From assembly GCA_014237465.1 (NCBI GenBank), contig JABZFM010000010.1:1-64000 (forward strand): a stretch of DNA of 64,000 bases, read 5' to 3'. Positions within the stretch are counted from its first letter, which is position 1, and each line of letters begins with the position of its first letter. This document shows positions 43,243-52,204 of the stretch, piece after piece. A model generated the notes under the pieces. It ran no database searches and had not been told where the DNA came from. It saw nothing but the letters and a program-made list of their open reading frames with translations. A program made the translations under genes and the position numbers. The DNA is from Desulfobacteraceae bacterium (lineage in GTDB: Bacteria; Desulfobacterota; Desulfobacteria; Desulfobacterales; Desulfosalsimonadaceae).

Positions 43243-44604
43243 ATGGATCAAAACAGACCCTACTGGAATATGGACATCGAACCGCTGTTTAATACACCTG
43301 AGATGGAAAAAATCCAGCTGGATAAATTAAAGAAAATGTTGGGCAGGCTAAAGGCCAATGCGCCTTTTTACGCCAAAATGATTAAAGACAGCAAATGCGA
43401 TCCGGATGCTTTGACCAGCATGGATGAATTTAAAGATAAGATCAGTTTGTTTAACAAGGAATCCCTGCGGGCATTGGTTATGGAATGCGGCGGTGATTTT
43501 ATCAACGCACTGGATCAGATCATGCCCATCTCAGTTGACGAGCTTGATTATATTGCTACAACAACCGGGACAACGGGTATACCGACACCATATCCCATGA
43601 CAAATAACGATATAAACAATGTCTGGGGTGAAGTCATGACCCGGGGCAGTTGGCGTGCGGGCATACGGCCCAGCGACCGGGTACTGTATTGCTTTGCATT
43701 GTCCATGGTTATTGCCGGTGTTCCCTCAATGATGGGCATGCAGAAACTCGGAACGACCATGATACCGGTGGGCGCAGAAGCCAAAAGCGAACGGATACTG
43801 TTGATGCAAAGCCTGTTTAAAGGCAACGTATATGTGGGCACCCCTTCTCTGGCAGAGTACTTGATCGAACAGGCGCCCAAACTTTTAAATAAAACAGTGA
43901 GTGAGTTGGGATTTAAAGCGTTAATATGCGGCGGTGAAGGCGGTGCCGGGATACCGGAAGTCAAAGCCAAGCTTGAAAGGGCATACGGGTGCCGGATTTT
44001 TGATGCGGGCGCCGGTTTTGGGTGTTCCTGTGATCATAAGGAATATCAGGGCATGCACTGGCTGGGGGATGATCTTGCGTATTATGAACTGGTGGATCCG
44101 GAAACAAAGGCGCCCATCCCTATGGAAAACGGTGCCAAGGGTGAAGCGGTTTTTACATCCCTTGAAGGGGACGGATGGATTATGATCAGGCAGAGCATGG
44201 GCGACATACATCAGGTTTTTACCGAACCATGCCCCTGTGGTCGTTCCGGTTTTCGGTATAAAGTGATCGGCCGTTCTGATGATATGCTAAAAGTCAAGGG
44301 TGTAATGGTTTATCCCAGTCATATCAAAGGTGTTATTAATGATTTTGTTCCAAAGGTTACCGGTGAAATGCGTATTATCCTTGATGAAAAACCGCCCCGC
44401 GTGGTGCCGCCATTAAAAATACGGGTAGAGCATGCAAAAGGGTTTGCCGGAGAGCAGCTTGAAGTCCTTGAAGGAGAAATTGTCGCAGCCATGTCAAAAC
44501 GATTGAAGATCAATCCAAAGATTCTCTGGGCAGAACCCGGTACTCTGGAGCGAAGTCATTACAAAGGGCAGACGTTTGAAAAAACATATGAGGAAAAGAA
44601 ATAG
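43243..44604 (+). CDS. PaaK-like acyl-/aryl-CoA ligase
   Basis: A 453-residue adenylate-forming enzyme of the phenylacetate-CoA ligase type, activating a carboxylic acid with ATP to its CoA thioester. The phosphate loop TTTGTTGIPTPYP is at 106-118, the acid-binding region GGEGGAGIPEVK follows near 230, and the C-terminal hinge segment reads GRSDDMLKVKGVMVYPSHIK. It is likely the entry reaction of the catabolic run. The family does not fix the substrate. Confidence 0.88.
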   Translation: MDQNRPYWNMDIEPLFNTPEMEKIQLDKLKKMLGRLKANAPFYAKMIKDSKCDPDALTSMDEFKDKISLFNKESLRALVMECGGDFINALDQIMPISVDELDYIATTTGTTGIPTPYPMTNNDINNVWGEVMTRGSWRAGIRPSDRVLYCFALSMVIAGVPSMMGMQKLGTTMIPVGAEAKSERILLMQSLFKGNVYVGTPSLAEYLIEQAPKLLNKTVSELGFKALICGGEGGAGIPEVKAKLERAYGCRIFDAGAGFGCSCDHKEYQGMHWLGDDLAYYELVDPETKAPIPMENGAKGEAVFTSLEGDGWIMIRQSMGDIHQVFTEPCPCGRSGFRYKVIGRSDDMLKVKGVMVYPSHIKGVINDFVPKVTGEMRIILDEKPPRVVPPLKIRVEHAKGFAGEQLEVLEGEIVAAMSKRLKINPKILWAEPGTLERSHYKGQTFEKTYEEKK

Positions 44605-44612
44605 GAGTAATT

Positions 44613-45869
44613 ATGCGAGATGTATTTGTAATCGGTGTCGGGATGACAAAATTTGACAGGCATTGGGAACGCTCAATCAAAAGCCTGGCTGCTGAAGCCC
44701 TGGAAAAAACGTTGACTGACGCGGACATCGGTAAAGATATTTTAGATGCCGTCTATTTTTCAAATTCCAACTGGGGGTACCAGTCAGACCAGCATTGTAT
44801 TCGCGGTCAGGTGGCGTTAAGGGACCAGAAGATAATGGGGATTCCCATCTATAATCTTGAAAATGCCTGTGCCGGTGGTGCCATGGGCTTTCATTGTGCC
44901 TGGATGGGTATTGCATCAGGCCTTTATGATTGTGTATTGGCATTGGGTGCAGAGAAAATGTACGACGAAGACAAGGTCAAAATGTTTAAAGCGTTCTGGA
45001 CCGGGATTGATATTGAAAATATGTTGCCCCATATGGAAATGCTCCAGGCAGTGAGCAAAGACATTGATCTTGAAATCCCTGGCGAAGATGATGCAGAAGG
45101 CGCCGGCAAAAACAGAAGCGCATTTATGGATGTGTATTCAGCTTTTACAAGATTTCATATGAATAAATACGGGACCACACAAAAACAGTTGGCTGTGATT
45201 GCCTCAAAGAACCATTTTCATAGCTCCATGAATCCGAATGCGCAGTATCAGAATCAAATGAATGTTGACGAAATTCTGGCTGCCCGATCTGTGAGCTGGC
45301 CGTTGACAGTGCCCATGTGCGCACCGGTGGGAGACGGCGGTGCCGGCGCTGTTTTGTGCTCTGCTGATTTTATGAAAAAGCTTGAGTCAGTAAGACCGGT
45401 TAAGGTGAGAGCCTCGGTTCTGGGGTCGGGAACCAATCGTACACTTGAGGAAGAAGATTTAGATATTGCATGGCGATTGTCGCGAAAAGCATATGAAATT
45501 GCCGGTGTCGGACCGGAAGATATTAATGTCGCGGAAGTTCATGATGCCACGTCTTTTGGTGAATTGCATCAGAGCGAGGCGATAGGTTTCTGTCCCATGG
45601 GTGAAGGTGGTGTGTTTGCTGAATCAGGTGCCACCACGCTTGGTGGGAAAATTCCCATTAATGTTTCCGGCGGCCTGGAATCCCGCGGCCATCCCATCGG
45701 AGCATCCGGTCTCGGTCAAATCCATGAACTGGTGACCCAGCTGCGCCATGAAGCCGGCCCCCGCCAGGTTGAAGACTGTCGGCTGGCCATGGCAGAAAAC
45801 GGTGGCGGCAATCTAGCGTATGAGGAGGCGGCCATGGGAATTCATATTCTGGAACGCGTAAAAAATTAA
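44613..45869 (+). CDS. SCP-x-like thiolase
   Basis: A 418-residue thiolase-fold protein of the lipid-transfer (SCP-x) group, as used for side-chain or beta-oxidation cleavage of bulky acyl-CoAs. The acyl-accepting Cys is C86 in NACAGGA; the His residues lie in EVHDATSFGELH and SRGHPIGASGLGQ, and the C-terminal end has ENGGGN. It follows the ligase by 8 bp, clearly co-transcribed. The SCP2 gene at the head of the run matches this class. Retro-Claisen cleavage or an aldol-lyase activity are both possible in this family. Confidence 0.85.
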   Translation: MRDVFVIGVGMTKFDRHWERSIKSLAAEALEKTLTDADIGKDILDAVYFSNSNWGYQSDQHCIRGQVALRDQKIMGIPIYNLENACAGGAMGFHCAWMGIASGLYDCVLALGAEKMYDEDKVKMFKAFWTGIDIENMLPHMEMLQAVSKDIDLEIPGEDDAEGAGKNRSAFMDVYSAFTRFHMNKYGTTQKQLAVIASKNHFHSSMNPNAQYQNQMNVDEILAARSVSWPLTVPMCAPVGDGGAGAVLCSADFMKKLESVRPVKVRASVLGSGTNRTLEEEDLDIAWRLSRKAYEIAGVGPEDINVAEVHDATSFGELHQSEAIGFCPMGEGGVFAESGATTLGGKIPINVSGGLESRGHPIGASGLGQIHELVTQLRHEAGPRQVEDCRLAMAENGGGNLAYEEAAMGIHILERVKN

Positions 45870-45871
45870 TT

Positions 45872-46030
45872 AAGTGATGAACGAGAGTCCGGCCGCATGG
45901 TTTGTTGGGTTTCGCCCAATGACATCATGACTTAATAGATACGGATATTCGTAGGTTGGGTTGAAGTATGAAACCCAACATTACAAATCAGGCTCAACCC
46001 AACCTACGCATTTGAACGTTTATAAAGTAA
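45872..46030 (-). repeat. GTAGGTTGGGTT palindromic repeat, copy 2 (inverted)
   Basis: The left part, TGAACGAGAGTCCGGCCGCA and on to TTTGTTGGGTTTCGCCC, matches the reverse complement of the right ends of copies 1 and 3, so this copy is inverted. The central palindrome is kept, while the right end is degraded. It fills the gap between the thiolase and etfB genes. Confidence 0.7.
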
Positions 46031-46048
46031 TTTCAGGAGAAAAATTAA

Positions 46049-46795
46049 ATGAAAATTTTAGTTACAGCCAAACGGGTGACCGACCCGGATATGAAAATCA
46101 AAATCAAGGAAGACGGTTCCGGCATTGATCTGTCCAGCATGAGCTTTAAGGTCAATCCGTTTGATGAAATCGCGATAGAGGAGGCGCTTCGCATCAGGAA
46201 AGATAAGGGCGGTGAAGTTGTGGTTGTCGGTATCGGCAGCGACAAGGCCCAGACCGAAATCCGATATGGGCTGTCCATGGGCGCGGATCGGGGAATTCAT
46301 GTCCAGGTAGACGGGTATATGGATTCTGAAGTTATCGCCCAAATTCTTAAATCCATTGTCGAAAAAGAGCAGCCGGACTTAGTGTTCTTAGGCAAGCAAG
46401 CGGTTGATGATGACAACAATCAGGTCGCTCAGCTTCTGGCTGAATATCTGGGATGGGGACAGGCGTGTTTTGCATCTAAAATAGAAGTTAATGAAAGCAA
46501 GGCAATTGTTGAACGGGAAGTGGACGGGGGAATTGAAATAATGGAGATTGATCTTCCCGGTATTGTCAGCGCCGATCTCCGGCTCAATGAACCGCGCTAT
46601 CCGGCATTGCCTGCAATTATGAAAGCCAAGAAAAAGGAGCTGCAAACATTGAAGCCTGGTGACCTTGGGGTAGATATTACTCCGAAGGTCATTGTAAAAA
46701 GGATGGCCGAACCGGCCCAGCGAAAAGGCGGAAGAATGGTTGCAGATGTCCCGGAACTGGTTCGGTTGCTGAAAGAAGAAGCAAAAGTCATATGA
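46049..46795 (+). CDS. etfB: Electron transfer flavoprotein beta subunit
   Basis: A 248-residue ETF-beta/FixA protein starting MKILVTAKRVTDPD, with NPFDEIAIEEALRI and the AMP/FAD-site segment VFLGKQAVDDDNNQVAQLLAEYLG. With EtfA it carries electrons from the acyl-CoA dehydrogenase. A good site (AGGAG) precedes the ATG. The gap to etfA (213 bp) is filled by a repeat. Confidence 0.95.
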   Translation: MKILVTAKRVTDPDMKIKIKEDGSGIDLSSMSFKVNPFDEIAIEEALRIRKDKGGEVVVVGIGSDKAQTEIRYGLSMGADRGIHVQVDGYMDSEVIAQILKSIVEKEQPDLVFLGKQAVDDDNNQVAQLLAEYLGWGQACFASKIEVNESKAIVEREVDGGIEIMEIDLPGIVSADLRLNEPRYPALPAIMKAKKKELQTLKPGDLGVDITPKVIVKRMAEPAQRKGGRMVADVPELVRLLKEEAKVI

Positions 46796-46857
46796 TTCAA
46801 AATCAGGTGAAAGGCTGAAACCATCAAAAGTGACAATCTCGTAAAACGTCGAATCTT

Positions 46858-46982
46858 GATGGCAACGAAAAAAGCTCCAAATTCAAGATGCGCAAATCCT
46901 GAGTGATGATTTGTACTTAGCGTACCATGAAGAAACGAAGGGTGCAGCGCAACGCAGAAGTTGGACTTTTTACGAAGCCATC
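46858..46982 (-). repeat. Dispersed palindromic repeat, family A, copy 2 (inverted)
   Basis: Reverse-complement relative of the unit at 10159-10280, running from GATGGCAACGAAAAAAGCTC to TTTTTACGAAGCCATC. A 13-base direct repeat CCATCAAAAGTGA occurs at 46821-46833 and 46978-46990, possibly a duplicated target or nested repeat. Confidence 0.7.
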
Positions 46983-47008
46983 AAAAGTGATTTATTAAGG
47001 AGAACGAT

Positions 47009-47965
47009 ATGTCCAGCGTACTCATTGTTGTAGAACATAATAAACAGAAATTGAAAATGGCCACACTAAAGGCTCTGACATTTGCCCGTCAGGCTGCTAA
47101 AAAACTTAATACCCAATTGAACCTTCTTGTTATAGGGCATGAAGTGGAGGCGGTTGCTAAGCAATTGCAACCTTATGGTGCGAATACAATCTATCTTGTT
47201 GAAGACCCGGCGTATAAAAATTATACGGCTGAAACCTGGGGTCATGTGACCGCTGAAGTCGCAAAACAATGTGATGCAGTGCTCATCGGAATAAATACCG
47301 GAACCACCGGAAGAGATCTTATGCCGCGAGTCGCAGCCAAGCTCAACGCCGGAATGGTAACTGATTTGATTGATTTTGACGGAGATCTGTTTGTCCGTGA
47401 GATGTGGGCAGGTAATGCAAGGGCCTTTATCGAAGTCACCACACCGATTACCGTAGCATCTATTCAGGGGACGGCATTTGGTGTGGCAGAACCGGGCGGT
47501 ACCGAGAGTTCGATCACCCGGCTTGAGATACCTGTGCCAAAGACAAAAACACGATTTTTGGAAATTCGGGAGACTAAAAGCGATCGGCCGGACCCGACAG
47601 AGGCCAGGGTGGTGGTATCCGGCGGCAGAGGGATGAAAGGCCCGGAGAACTTTAAACTGATTGAGGACCTTACCGATCTTTTCAATGGCGCTGTGGGTGC
47701 CAGTCGGGCCGCCGTAGACTCGGGCTGGATATCCAATGATCTTCAAGTGGGCCAGACCGGTAAAACAGTGGCCCCGGATCTTTATATCGCCGCCGGAATT
47801 TCCGGTGCCATCCAGCATCTGGCCGGCATGAAAAACAGCAAGGTGATCGTTGCAATCAACAAGGACGAAGAAGCGCCGATTTTTCAGGTTTCAGATTATG
47901 GCCTTGTCGCGGATCTCTTTAAAGTTGTTCCGGAACTGACCGAGGCGTTGAGAAAAGAAATTTAA
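47009..47965 (+). CDS. etfA: Electron transfer flavoprotein alpha subunit
   Basis: A 318-residue ETF-alpha/FixB protein. The C-terminal FAD domain has [43 protein letters not shown] and [11 protein letters not shown], all typical. It partners EtfB upstream. No extra ferredoxin domain is fused. Ribosome site AAGGAGA. Confidence 0.96.
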   Translation: MSSVLIVVEHNKQKLKMATLKALTFARQAAKKLNTQLNLLVIGHEVEAVAKQLQPYGANTIYLVEDPAYKNYTAETWGHVTAEVAKQCDAVLIGINTGTTGRDLMPRVAAKLNAGMVTDLIDFDGDLFVREMWAGNARAFIEVTTPITVASIQGTAFGVAEPGGTESSITRLEIPVPKTKTRFLEIRETKSDRPDPTEARVVVSGGRGMKGPENFKLIEDLTDLFNGAVGASRAAVDSGWISNDLQVGQTGKTVAPDLYIAAGISGAIQHLAGMKNSKVIVAINKDEEAPIFQVSDYGLVADLFKVVPELTEALRKEI

Positions 47966-48001
47966 ATGGCTCTAATATCAAAACTAACGGAGACTCAGTC
48001 A

Positions 48002-48826
48002 ATGCCTGCTATCACTATTGATGAAACGCTATGTATTAAGGACGGACTCTGTTCCACCATATGCCCCATGCAGATCATTACACCGCCAAAAGGCGAAATT
48101 CCGCCGGAGCCCAAACCGGAATTTTCAAAATGGTGCACCAGCTGCGGGCATTGTGTAAGCATCTGTCCGACAGGTGCCCTGAGTCATTCCAGTATGAATC
48201 CGGATCAATGCCCAACAGCTGATTATAAATTAATACCCGGCCCGGATCAGTTTGAACATATACTGCGTTTGCGGCGGTCCATTCGACGATTTAAAAAAAC
48301 ACCACCTGAAAAAGAAGTCATCGAACGCCTGATCTCTATGGCAGGTTATGCACCGTCAGGTCATAATTTTCAGCCGGTCAGATGGCAGGTGTTTACAAAC
48401 CGGGATGATTTAAACCAACTGGTGGATATGGTATGCGACTGGATGAAACATATGCTGAATGAAATGCCGGAAGCTCCCCATGCGCCTGTGTTTAAAGAAG
48501 TAGTGAAGGCATGGAATGAAGGCAAAGATCTTGTTCTTCATGAGGCACCGTGTCTGGTTTTGGCCCACAGCAGAATACAGACCGGCACCGAACCGACTGA
48601 TGCCGCAATATCGCTGGCGTATCTGGATCTTGCCGCACTGAGCCTTGGGATGGGATGCTGCTGGGCGGGGCTGTTTACCATGGCGGCAAAGTTATGGGAG
48701 CCATTTGGGCAGTTTCTTGATCTTCCCAAAGGTCATCAGTTACATGGAGCAATGATGGTTGGGTATCCGAAACTGAAGTTCCAACGCCTGCCTGTGAGAA
48801 ATCATCCTGAAATTCAATGGAGATAA
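48002..48826 (+). CDS. Ferredoxin-nitroreductase fusion protein
   Basis: A protein of about 274 residues with an N-terminal two-cluster ferredoxin-like region and an FMN nitroreductase domain from about residue 75 (RRSIRRFKKTPPEKEVIERL). The second cluster motif CTSCGHCVSICP (Cys 45, 48, 51, 55) is intact, but the first reads CIKDGLCSTICP, with Asp where the second Cys is expected. I start at 48002, where GGAG lies upstream; an in-frame ATG at 47966 touches the etfA stop. It may couple ferredoxin electrons to a flavin-based reduction in this pathway. Confidence 0.82.
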   Translation: MPAITIDETLCIKDGLCSTICPMQIITPPKGEIPPEPKPEFSKWCTSCGHCVSICPTGALSHSSMNPDQCPTADYKLIPGPDQFEHILRLRRSIRRFKKTPPEKEVIERLISMAGYAPSGHNFQPVRWQVFTNRDDLNQLVDMVCDWMKHMLNEMPEAPHAPVFKEVVKAWNEGKDLVLHEAPCLVLAHSRIQTGTEPTDAAISLAYLDLAALSLGMGCCWAGLFTMAAKLWEPFGQFLDLPKGHQLHGAMMVGYPKLKFQRLPVRNHPEIQWR

Positions 48827-48876
48827 AAATACACGATCGTTACATTTTAATCCAGTAATAATCATGGAGGAAAGTT

Positions 48877-49593
48877 ATGGAAAAAAAAGAAGAGCAAATC
48901 GAACAGGTAAAGAATGAATGGACTCCGACAGAGGAGACCATTCTCAAACGCCGCAGTATCAGAATGTATAAAAAAGAACAGGTGCCTGATTTTATGATTA
49001 ACCGGATTTTAGAAGCCGGCCGTTTTGCGCCGTCAGCCGGAAACAGCCAGCCCTGGAAGTTTATTGTCCTTCGGGACCCGAAGCTTATCAAGGATTTGAC
49101 GGATACGACTGTGGGTATATGCAAGTTGTTTAAGTCATTAATTGATTACCGGATACCCGGCAAAAGATGGCGGCTACCCATTGCAAAATTTAATATCAAA
49201 ATGAAACCCAAAGATCTGCACCCGGTTCCTTTCGGGGCCGTTACATTCATTGCTGACGGCAAGCTCGGGCTTTGGCATGACGCGCCCACGGTGATTTTAA
49301 TCTTCAAGGATGTTCGCGGGGTATCCAACCCGGATTTGGATTGTGGAATCGCCGGGCAGAACATGGTGCTCGCGGCGCACAGCATGGGGCTGGGTACCTG
49401 CTGGGTCGGGTTTGTAAAACTGGCGTTCCAATATACCCGAAAATGGAAAAAGTATTTCAATATTTCTTATCCGTATAAGTTTGCTTCAAGCATTGCCATT
49501 GGATGGCCGGTAGGCGACCCGGACGGCATGGTGAAACGAGTGACGCATGCAGTGGACTGGTATGAAAATGGTTCCAAAAAAACAAATTATTAA
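48877..49593 (+). CDS. Nitroreductase-family protein
   Basis: A 238-residue FMN-dependent oxidoreductase, with the signature RRSIRMYKKEQVPDFMINRI near residues 25-44 and RFAPSAGNSQPWKFIVL near 50-66. The mid-region GLWHDAPTVILIF and C-terminal AAHSMGLGTCWVGF match the family. The natural substrate is unknown; with the preceding fusion protein and the ferredoxin gene it forms a small electron-transfer group. Ribosome site GGAGG. Confidence 0.88.
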   Translation: MEKKEEQIEQVKNEWTPTEETILKRRSIRMYKKEQVPDFMINRILEAGRFAPSAGNSQPWKFIVLRDPKLIKDLTDTTVGICKLFKSLIDYRIPGKRWRLPIAKFNIKMKPKDLHPVPFGAVTFIADGKLGLWHDAPTVILIFKDVRGVSNPDLDCGIAGQNMVLAAHSMGLGTCWVGFVKLAFQYTRKWKKYFNISYPYKFASSIAIGWPVGDPDGMVKRVTHAVDWYENGSKKTNY

Positions 49594-49620
49594 GCCTGGA
49601 AGTAAACAAGGAGGAATCTT

Positions 49621-49938
49621 ATGGGAAATTTAAGTTTTTCTGAAAAACGACGAATACCGATTTACGATGATCCCGATCAGATCAACAATGGCATTGTTGA
49701 AATTGATAATGATAAGTGTACCGGATGCGGGTTTTGTGTAAAAGCCTGCCCGGCGGATGCGCTTTTCATGGAAAACAAGCTGTCTAAAATGAGACCGCCC
49801 GGTGTCAATGAATGTATGGGATGCGGAGACTGTGTTGCGATCTGTCCGGAAGATGCGATTGTTGCGACAAAAGGCTATGAATACACCGGTTTTTACAAAA
49901 CCATTGACCGGGGGTATATGGAACCGCCCAGATTATAG
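49621..49938 (+). CDS. 2[4Fe-4S] ferredoxin
   Basis: A 105-residue ferredoxin with two complete motifs: Cys 33, 36, 39, 43 (CTGCGFCVKACP) and Cys 65, 68, 71, 75 (CMGCGDCVAICP). The N-terminal 25 residues and C-terminal tail exceed a minimal ferredoxin. It is preceded by AAGGAGG and likely carries electrons for the nitroreductase-like proteins beside it. Confidence 0.92.
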   Translation: MGNLSFSEKRRIPIYDDPDQINNGIVEIDNDKCTGCGFCVKACPADALFMENKLSKMRPPGVNECMGCGDCVAICPEDAIVATKGYEYTGFYKTIDRGYMEPPRL

Positions 49939-50152
49939 CCGAATTAAAAATCAAAACAAAGTTAAACACCATGGTATTCGGTTTGAAAGGATAAACCGTC
50001 TGCGTTTATCTGCGTATGTCTGCGGCTAATTTATTGGGGCAGTGTCCGGATGGTTTCCTTGGGGGCATGGCTACATTTTTACGCGGAACCGAAACACCTA
50101 GGATCCGGGAATTTGATTTAACTTTTTAATAATAAATTGCGGAGTACATATT
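49939..50152. other. Non-coding spacer between ferredoxin and SDR genes
   Basis: No gene is supported. It contains a stretch of tandem short repeats (TCTGCGTTTATCTGCGTATG near 49999) of a type common as dispersed bacterial repeats. A break in the operon here is possible, but no clear promoter or terminator is seen. Confidence 0.4.
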
Positions 50153-50992
50153 ATGAATATTTCGAAAAAATATCCAAATAAACGAGTTGTGATAACGGGT
50201 TCGGGCAGCGGTTTAGGACAAACACTGGCCCTAAAATTTGCAAAGCTTGGTTGGAAAGTACTCATCAGCGATTTATTTTTGGACCGCGCAAAAGAAACTG
50301 AAAAACTGGTCAACGAAGCGGGCGGTCAGGGGATTTCCGCTCAATGTGACGTTGCTAAATGGGAAGACGTGTTAAATCTTGCACAAATAGCCGAAAAAAA
50401 GTGGGGCGGCGCAGATATTATCATCAACAACGCTGGTGTGCCGGGAGTCGGCATCATGGAAGATATTCCAATAAAAGACTGGCAATGGATCATTGATATT
50501 AATCTAATGGGCGTGATTTATGGTTGTAAAGCGTTTTTGCCAATGTTTAAAAAACAGGGAATCGGTCATATTGTAAATATTGCATCTGCTGCCGGGATCG
50601 TCTCGTTAGCAGAAATGGGACCGTATAATGTGACCAAAGCAGGTGTCATTTCATTATCGGAGACCCTTCGCATGGAACTGGCCGGAACAAAAATTGGCGT
50701 AACAGTCGTTTGCCCCACATTTTTTAAAACAAATTTGATGGACCAGGCCCGCTATACTGATGAAAAACAACTTGCAAGGGCACAAGGATTCTTTAAATTT
50801 TCCCTGGGTACGGCAAACAGCGTAAGCCGGCATATCATGCGGTCGATTAAGCGAAACCGTCTTTACGTGGTCACCCAGATCGATGCAAAACTGTACTGGA
50901 AAATGAAAAGATACATACCTTATATATATTTTAAAGTGATGGGCTTTGTCTATAGCAGCGGCCTTTTAGATAAAGTTCTGGGGGTAAAATAA
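50153..50992 (+). CDS. Short-chain dehydrogenase/reductase
   Basis: A 279-residue NAD(P)-dependent SDR. The cofactor motif TGSGSGLG is at 15-22, NNAG at 92-95, and the catalytic Ser145, Tyr158 and Lys162 (YNVTK) are in place. The acid at the end of strand two (SDLF, D40) favours NAD+. It is suited to oxidise a hydroxyacyl-CoA or an alcohol in the pathway. Position and directionality tie it to the upstream genes. Confidence 0.88.
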   Translation: MNISKKYPNKRVVITGSGSGLGQTLALKFAKLGWKVLISDLFLDRAKETEKLVNEAGGQGISAQCDVAKWEDVLNLAQIAEKKWGGADIIINNAGVPGVGIMEDIPIKDWQWIIDINLMGVIYGCKAFLPMFKKQGIGHIVNIASAAGIVSLAEMGPYNVTKAGVISLSETLRMELAGTKIGVTVVCPTFFKTNLMDQARYTDEKQLARAQGFFKFSLGTANSVSRHIMRSIKRNRLYVVTQIDAKLYWKMKRYIPYIYFKVMGFVYSSGLLDKVLGVK

Positions 50993-51123
50993 TCTGATAT
51001 CATCAACCTTATGAAAAAAATCCTTGACAAATATATTCAGAGTATTAAAGTTACAGTTATCTATATAAGTGATTAAGTAATAAGAACACTATGAATCTGA
51101 ATTATTTTAATAGGATTGAGAAT

Positions 51124-51879
51124 ATGAGTAATAATTTTACTGGAAAAAAGAAGCTGACGAGTGGTCCGATACCTGTATATTATCAACTTCAGAAGGAGTT
51201 AAAAAAATATATTGAAGATGGTGTGTGGGTTCCGGGCGAGCCCATACCATCATCCCGGAATATTGCGGAAACGTACGATGTGAGCATGGGAACCGTACAA
51301 AAGGCCGTAGCGAACCTTGAAAAAGAGAAGTATATTTACTGTGTTCAAGGCAAAGGAACTTTTGTCGGCACAACAGCTATTAATAAGGAGAGTATCCGTT
51401 ATACATTATTGCGCGAAGACTTTGAAGGAAATGATCTACAATTTAAGATCAAGCTTATAGATATAGACAAAGTCGATGGCTTTCAACCTGCGAATCGATT
51501 CTTGGAAATTGCTAAAAGTGAAGCGCTTTACAGAATTAAGCGTGTTTTTGTCTCCGGTAGCGGGCCTGTTGTTTATGCTATTTCATATTTGCCGTGCTCT
51601 ATGTTTGAAGGCTTTGAAGAAAAGGCTACCAAGCGTCTGAGCAGAACGACTATGTATGAGGCCATTGAGATGGAATATGGGCTGCCCACGGTTAAAAACA
51701 AAGAACTTTTCAGCATTGCCTTAGCTGATGAAGAAACGGCAAAAGTCTTACAAATACAAAAAGGGAGCCCGGTCCTTTTTGTTGAAATGCTGTCTTCTAC
51801 GTACAAAGAACAACCCTATGAATATCGATTGGGTTATTGGCAAACAGAAAAAAGAAAGCTTTATAGGGAATTAATATAA
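51124..51879 (+). CDS. GntR/UTRA-family transcriptional regulator, paralogue 1
   Basis: A protein of about 251 residues with an N-terminal GntR winged helix (IPVYYQLQKELKKYIEDGVW onward, including SSRNIAETYDVSMGTVQKA) and a C-terminal UTRA ligand-binding domain. It is closely related to the next gene, sharing SMGTVQKA, QGKGT, ESIRY and KIKLID in the same order. The start at 51124 aligns with the start of its paralogue; the in-frame ATG at 51091 is possible. Probably a repressor relieved by a pathway intermediate. Confidence 0.88.
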   Translation: MSNNFTGKKKLTSGPIPVYYQLQKELKKYIEDGVWVPGEPIPSSRNIAETYDVSMGTVQKAVANLEKEKYIYCVQGKGTFVGTTAINKESIRYTLLREDFEGNDLQFKIKLIDIDKVDGFQPANRFLEIAKSEALYRIKRVFVSGSGPVVYAISYLPCSMFEGFEEKATKRLSRTTMYEAIEMEYGLPTVKNKELFSIALADEETAKVLQIQKGSPVLFVEMLSSTYKEQPYEYRLGYWQTEKRKLYRELI

Positions 51880-52047
51880 CTCATCCCTTATACAAGAACA
51901 TGTCGTAAATCTAATCTCATTGTGATCCTCCATTATGATGGCATTGAAAGAAAATATTCTTTAAGCGAAACGTCTATAGTCCAATCTGAAAAAATAAGCA
52001 ATATTATCAATAAGTAATAATTTAATCCAAAAAGCGCAAAAAAATAC

Positions 52048-52076
52048 TTGACAAACACAAAATATACATTTATAGA
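52048..52076 (+). promoter_or_regulatory. Predicted promoter of the second gntR gene
   Basis: TTGACA (52048-52053) and TATAGA (52071-52076) separated by 17 bp. The operator-like 20-mer begins 12 bp downstream of the -10, which would block initiation. Confidence 0.5.
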
Positions 52077-52088
52077 TATACATACATT

Positions 52089-52108
52089 TGGTGTTATAGA
52101 ACAGTATA
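52089..52108. promoter_or_regulatory. Putative GntR operator, copy 1
   Basis: TGGTGTTATAGAACAGTATA recurs exactly, in inverted orientation, at 63053-63072. It contains the near-palindrome TGTT-ATAG-AACA, which fits a dimeric GntR-family regulator. Placed just downstream of the gntR promoter, it suggests autoregulation. Confidence 0.65.
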
Positions 52109-52204
52109 CAAGAAGAGCTCTAATACAGCGCAATAAATTAAATCAAAATCACAGAAAAATAGTTAAAAAGCCGCAATTTGGTGCATGGCAATAGTGAGGA
52201 AAAT

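Larger units (their letters stand above)
51880..52204. other. Spacer between the two gntR genes
   Basis: No gene. It contains the predicted promoter 52048-52076 and the operator-like 20-mer at 52089-52108 upstream of the second gntR gene. The left part is AT-rich with no other structure I can support. Confidence 0.5.

Noticed and set aside
47066-47818. 250-residue frame antisense to etfA
   Set aside because: Long open antisense frame caused by codon bias of etfA; translated sequence is Cys/His-rich nonsense without a family.
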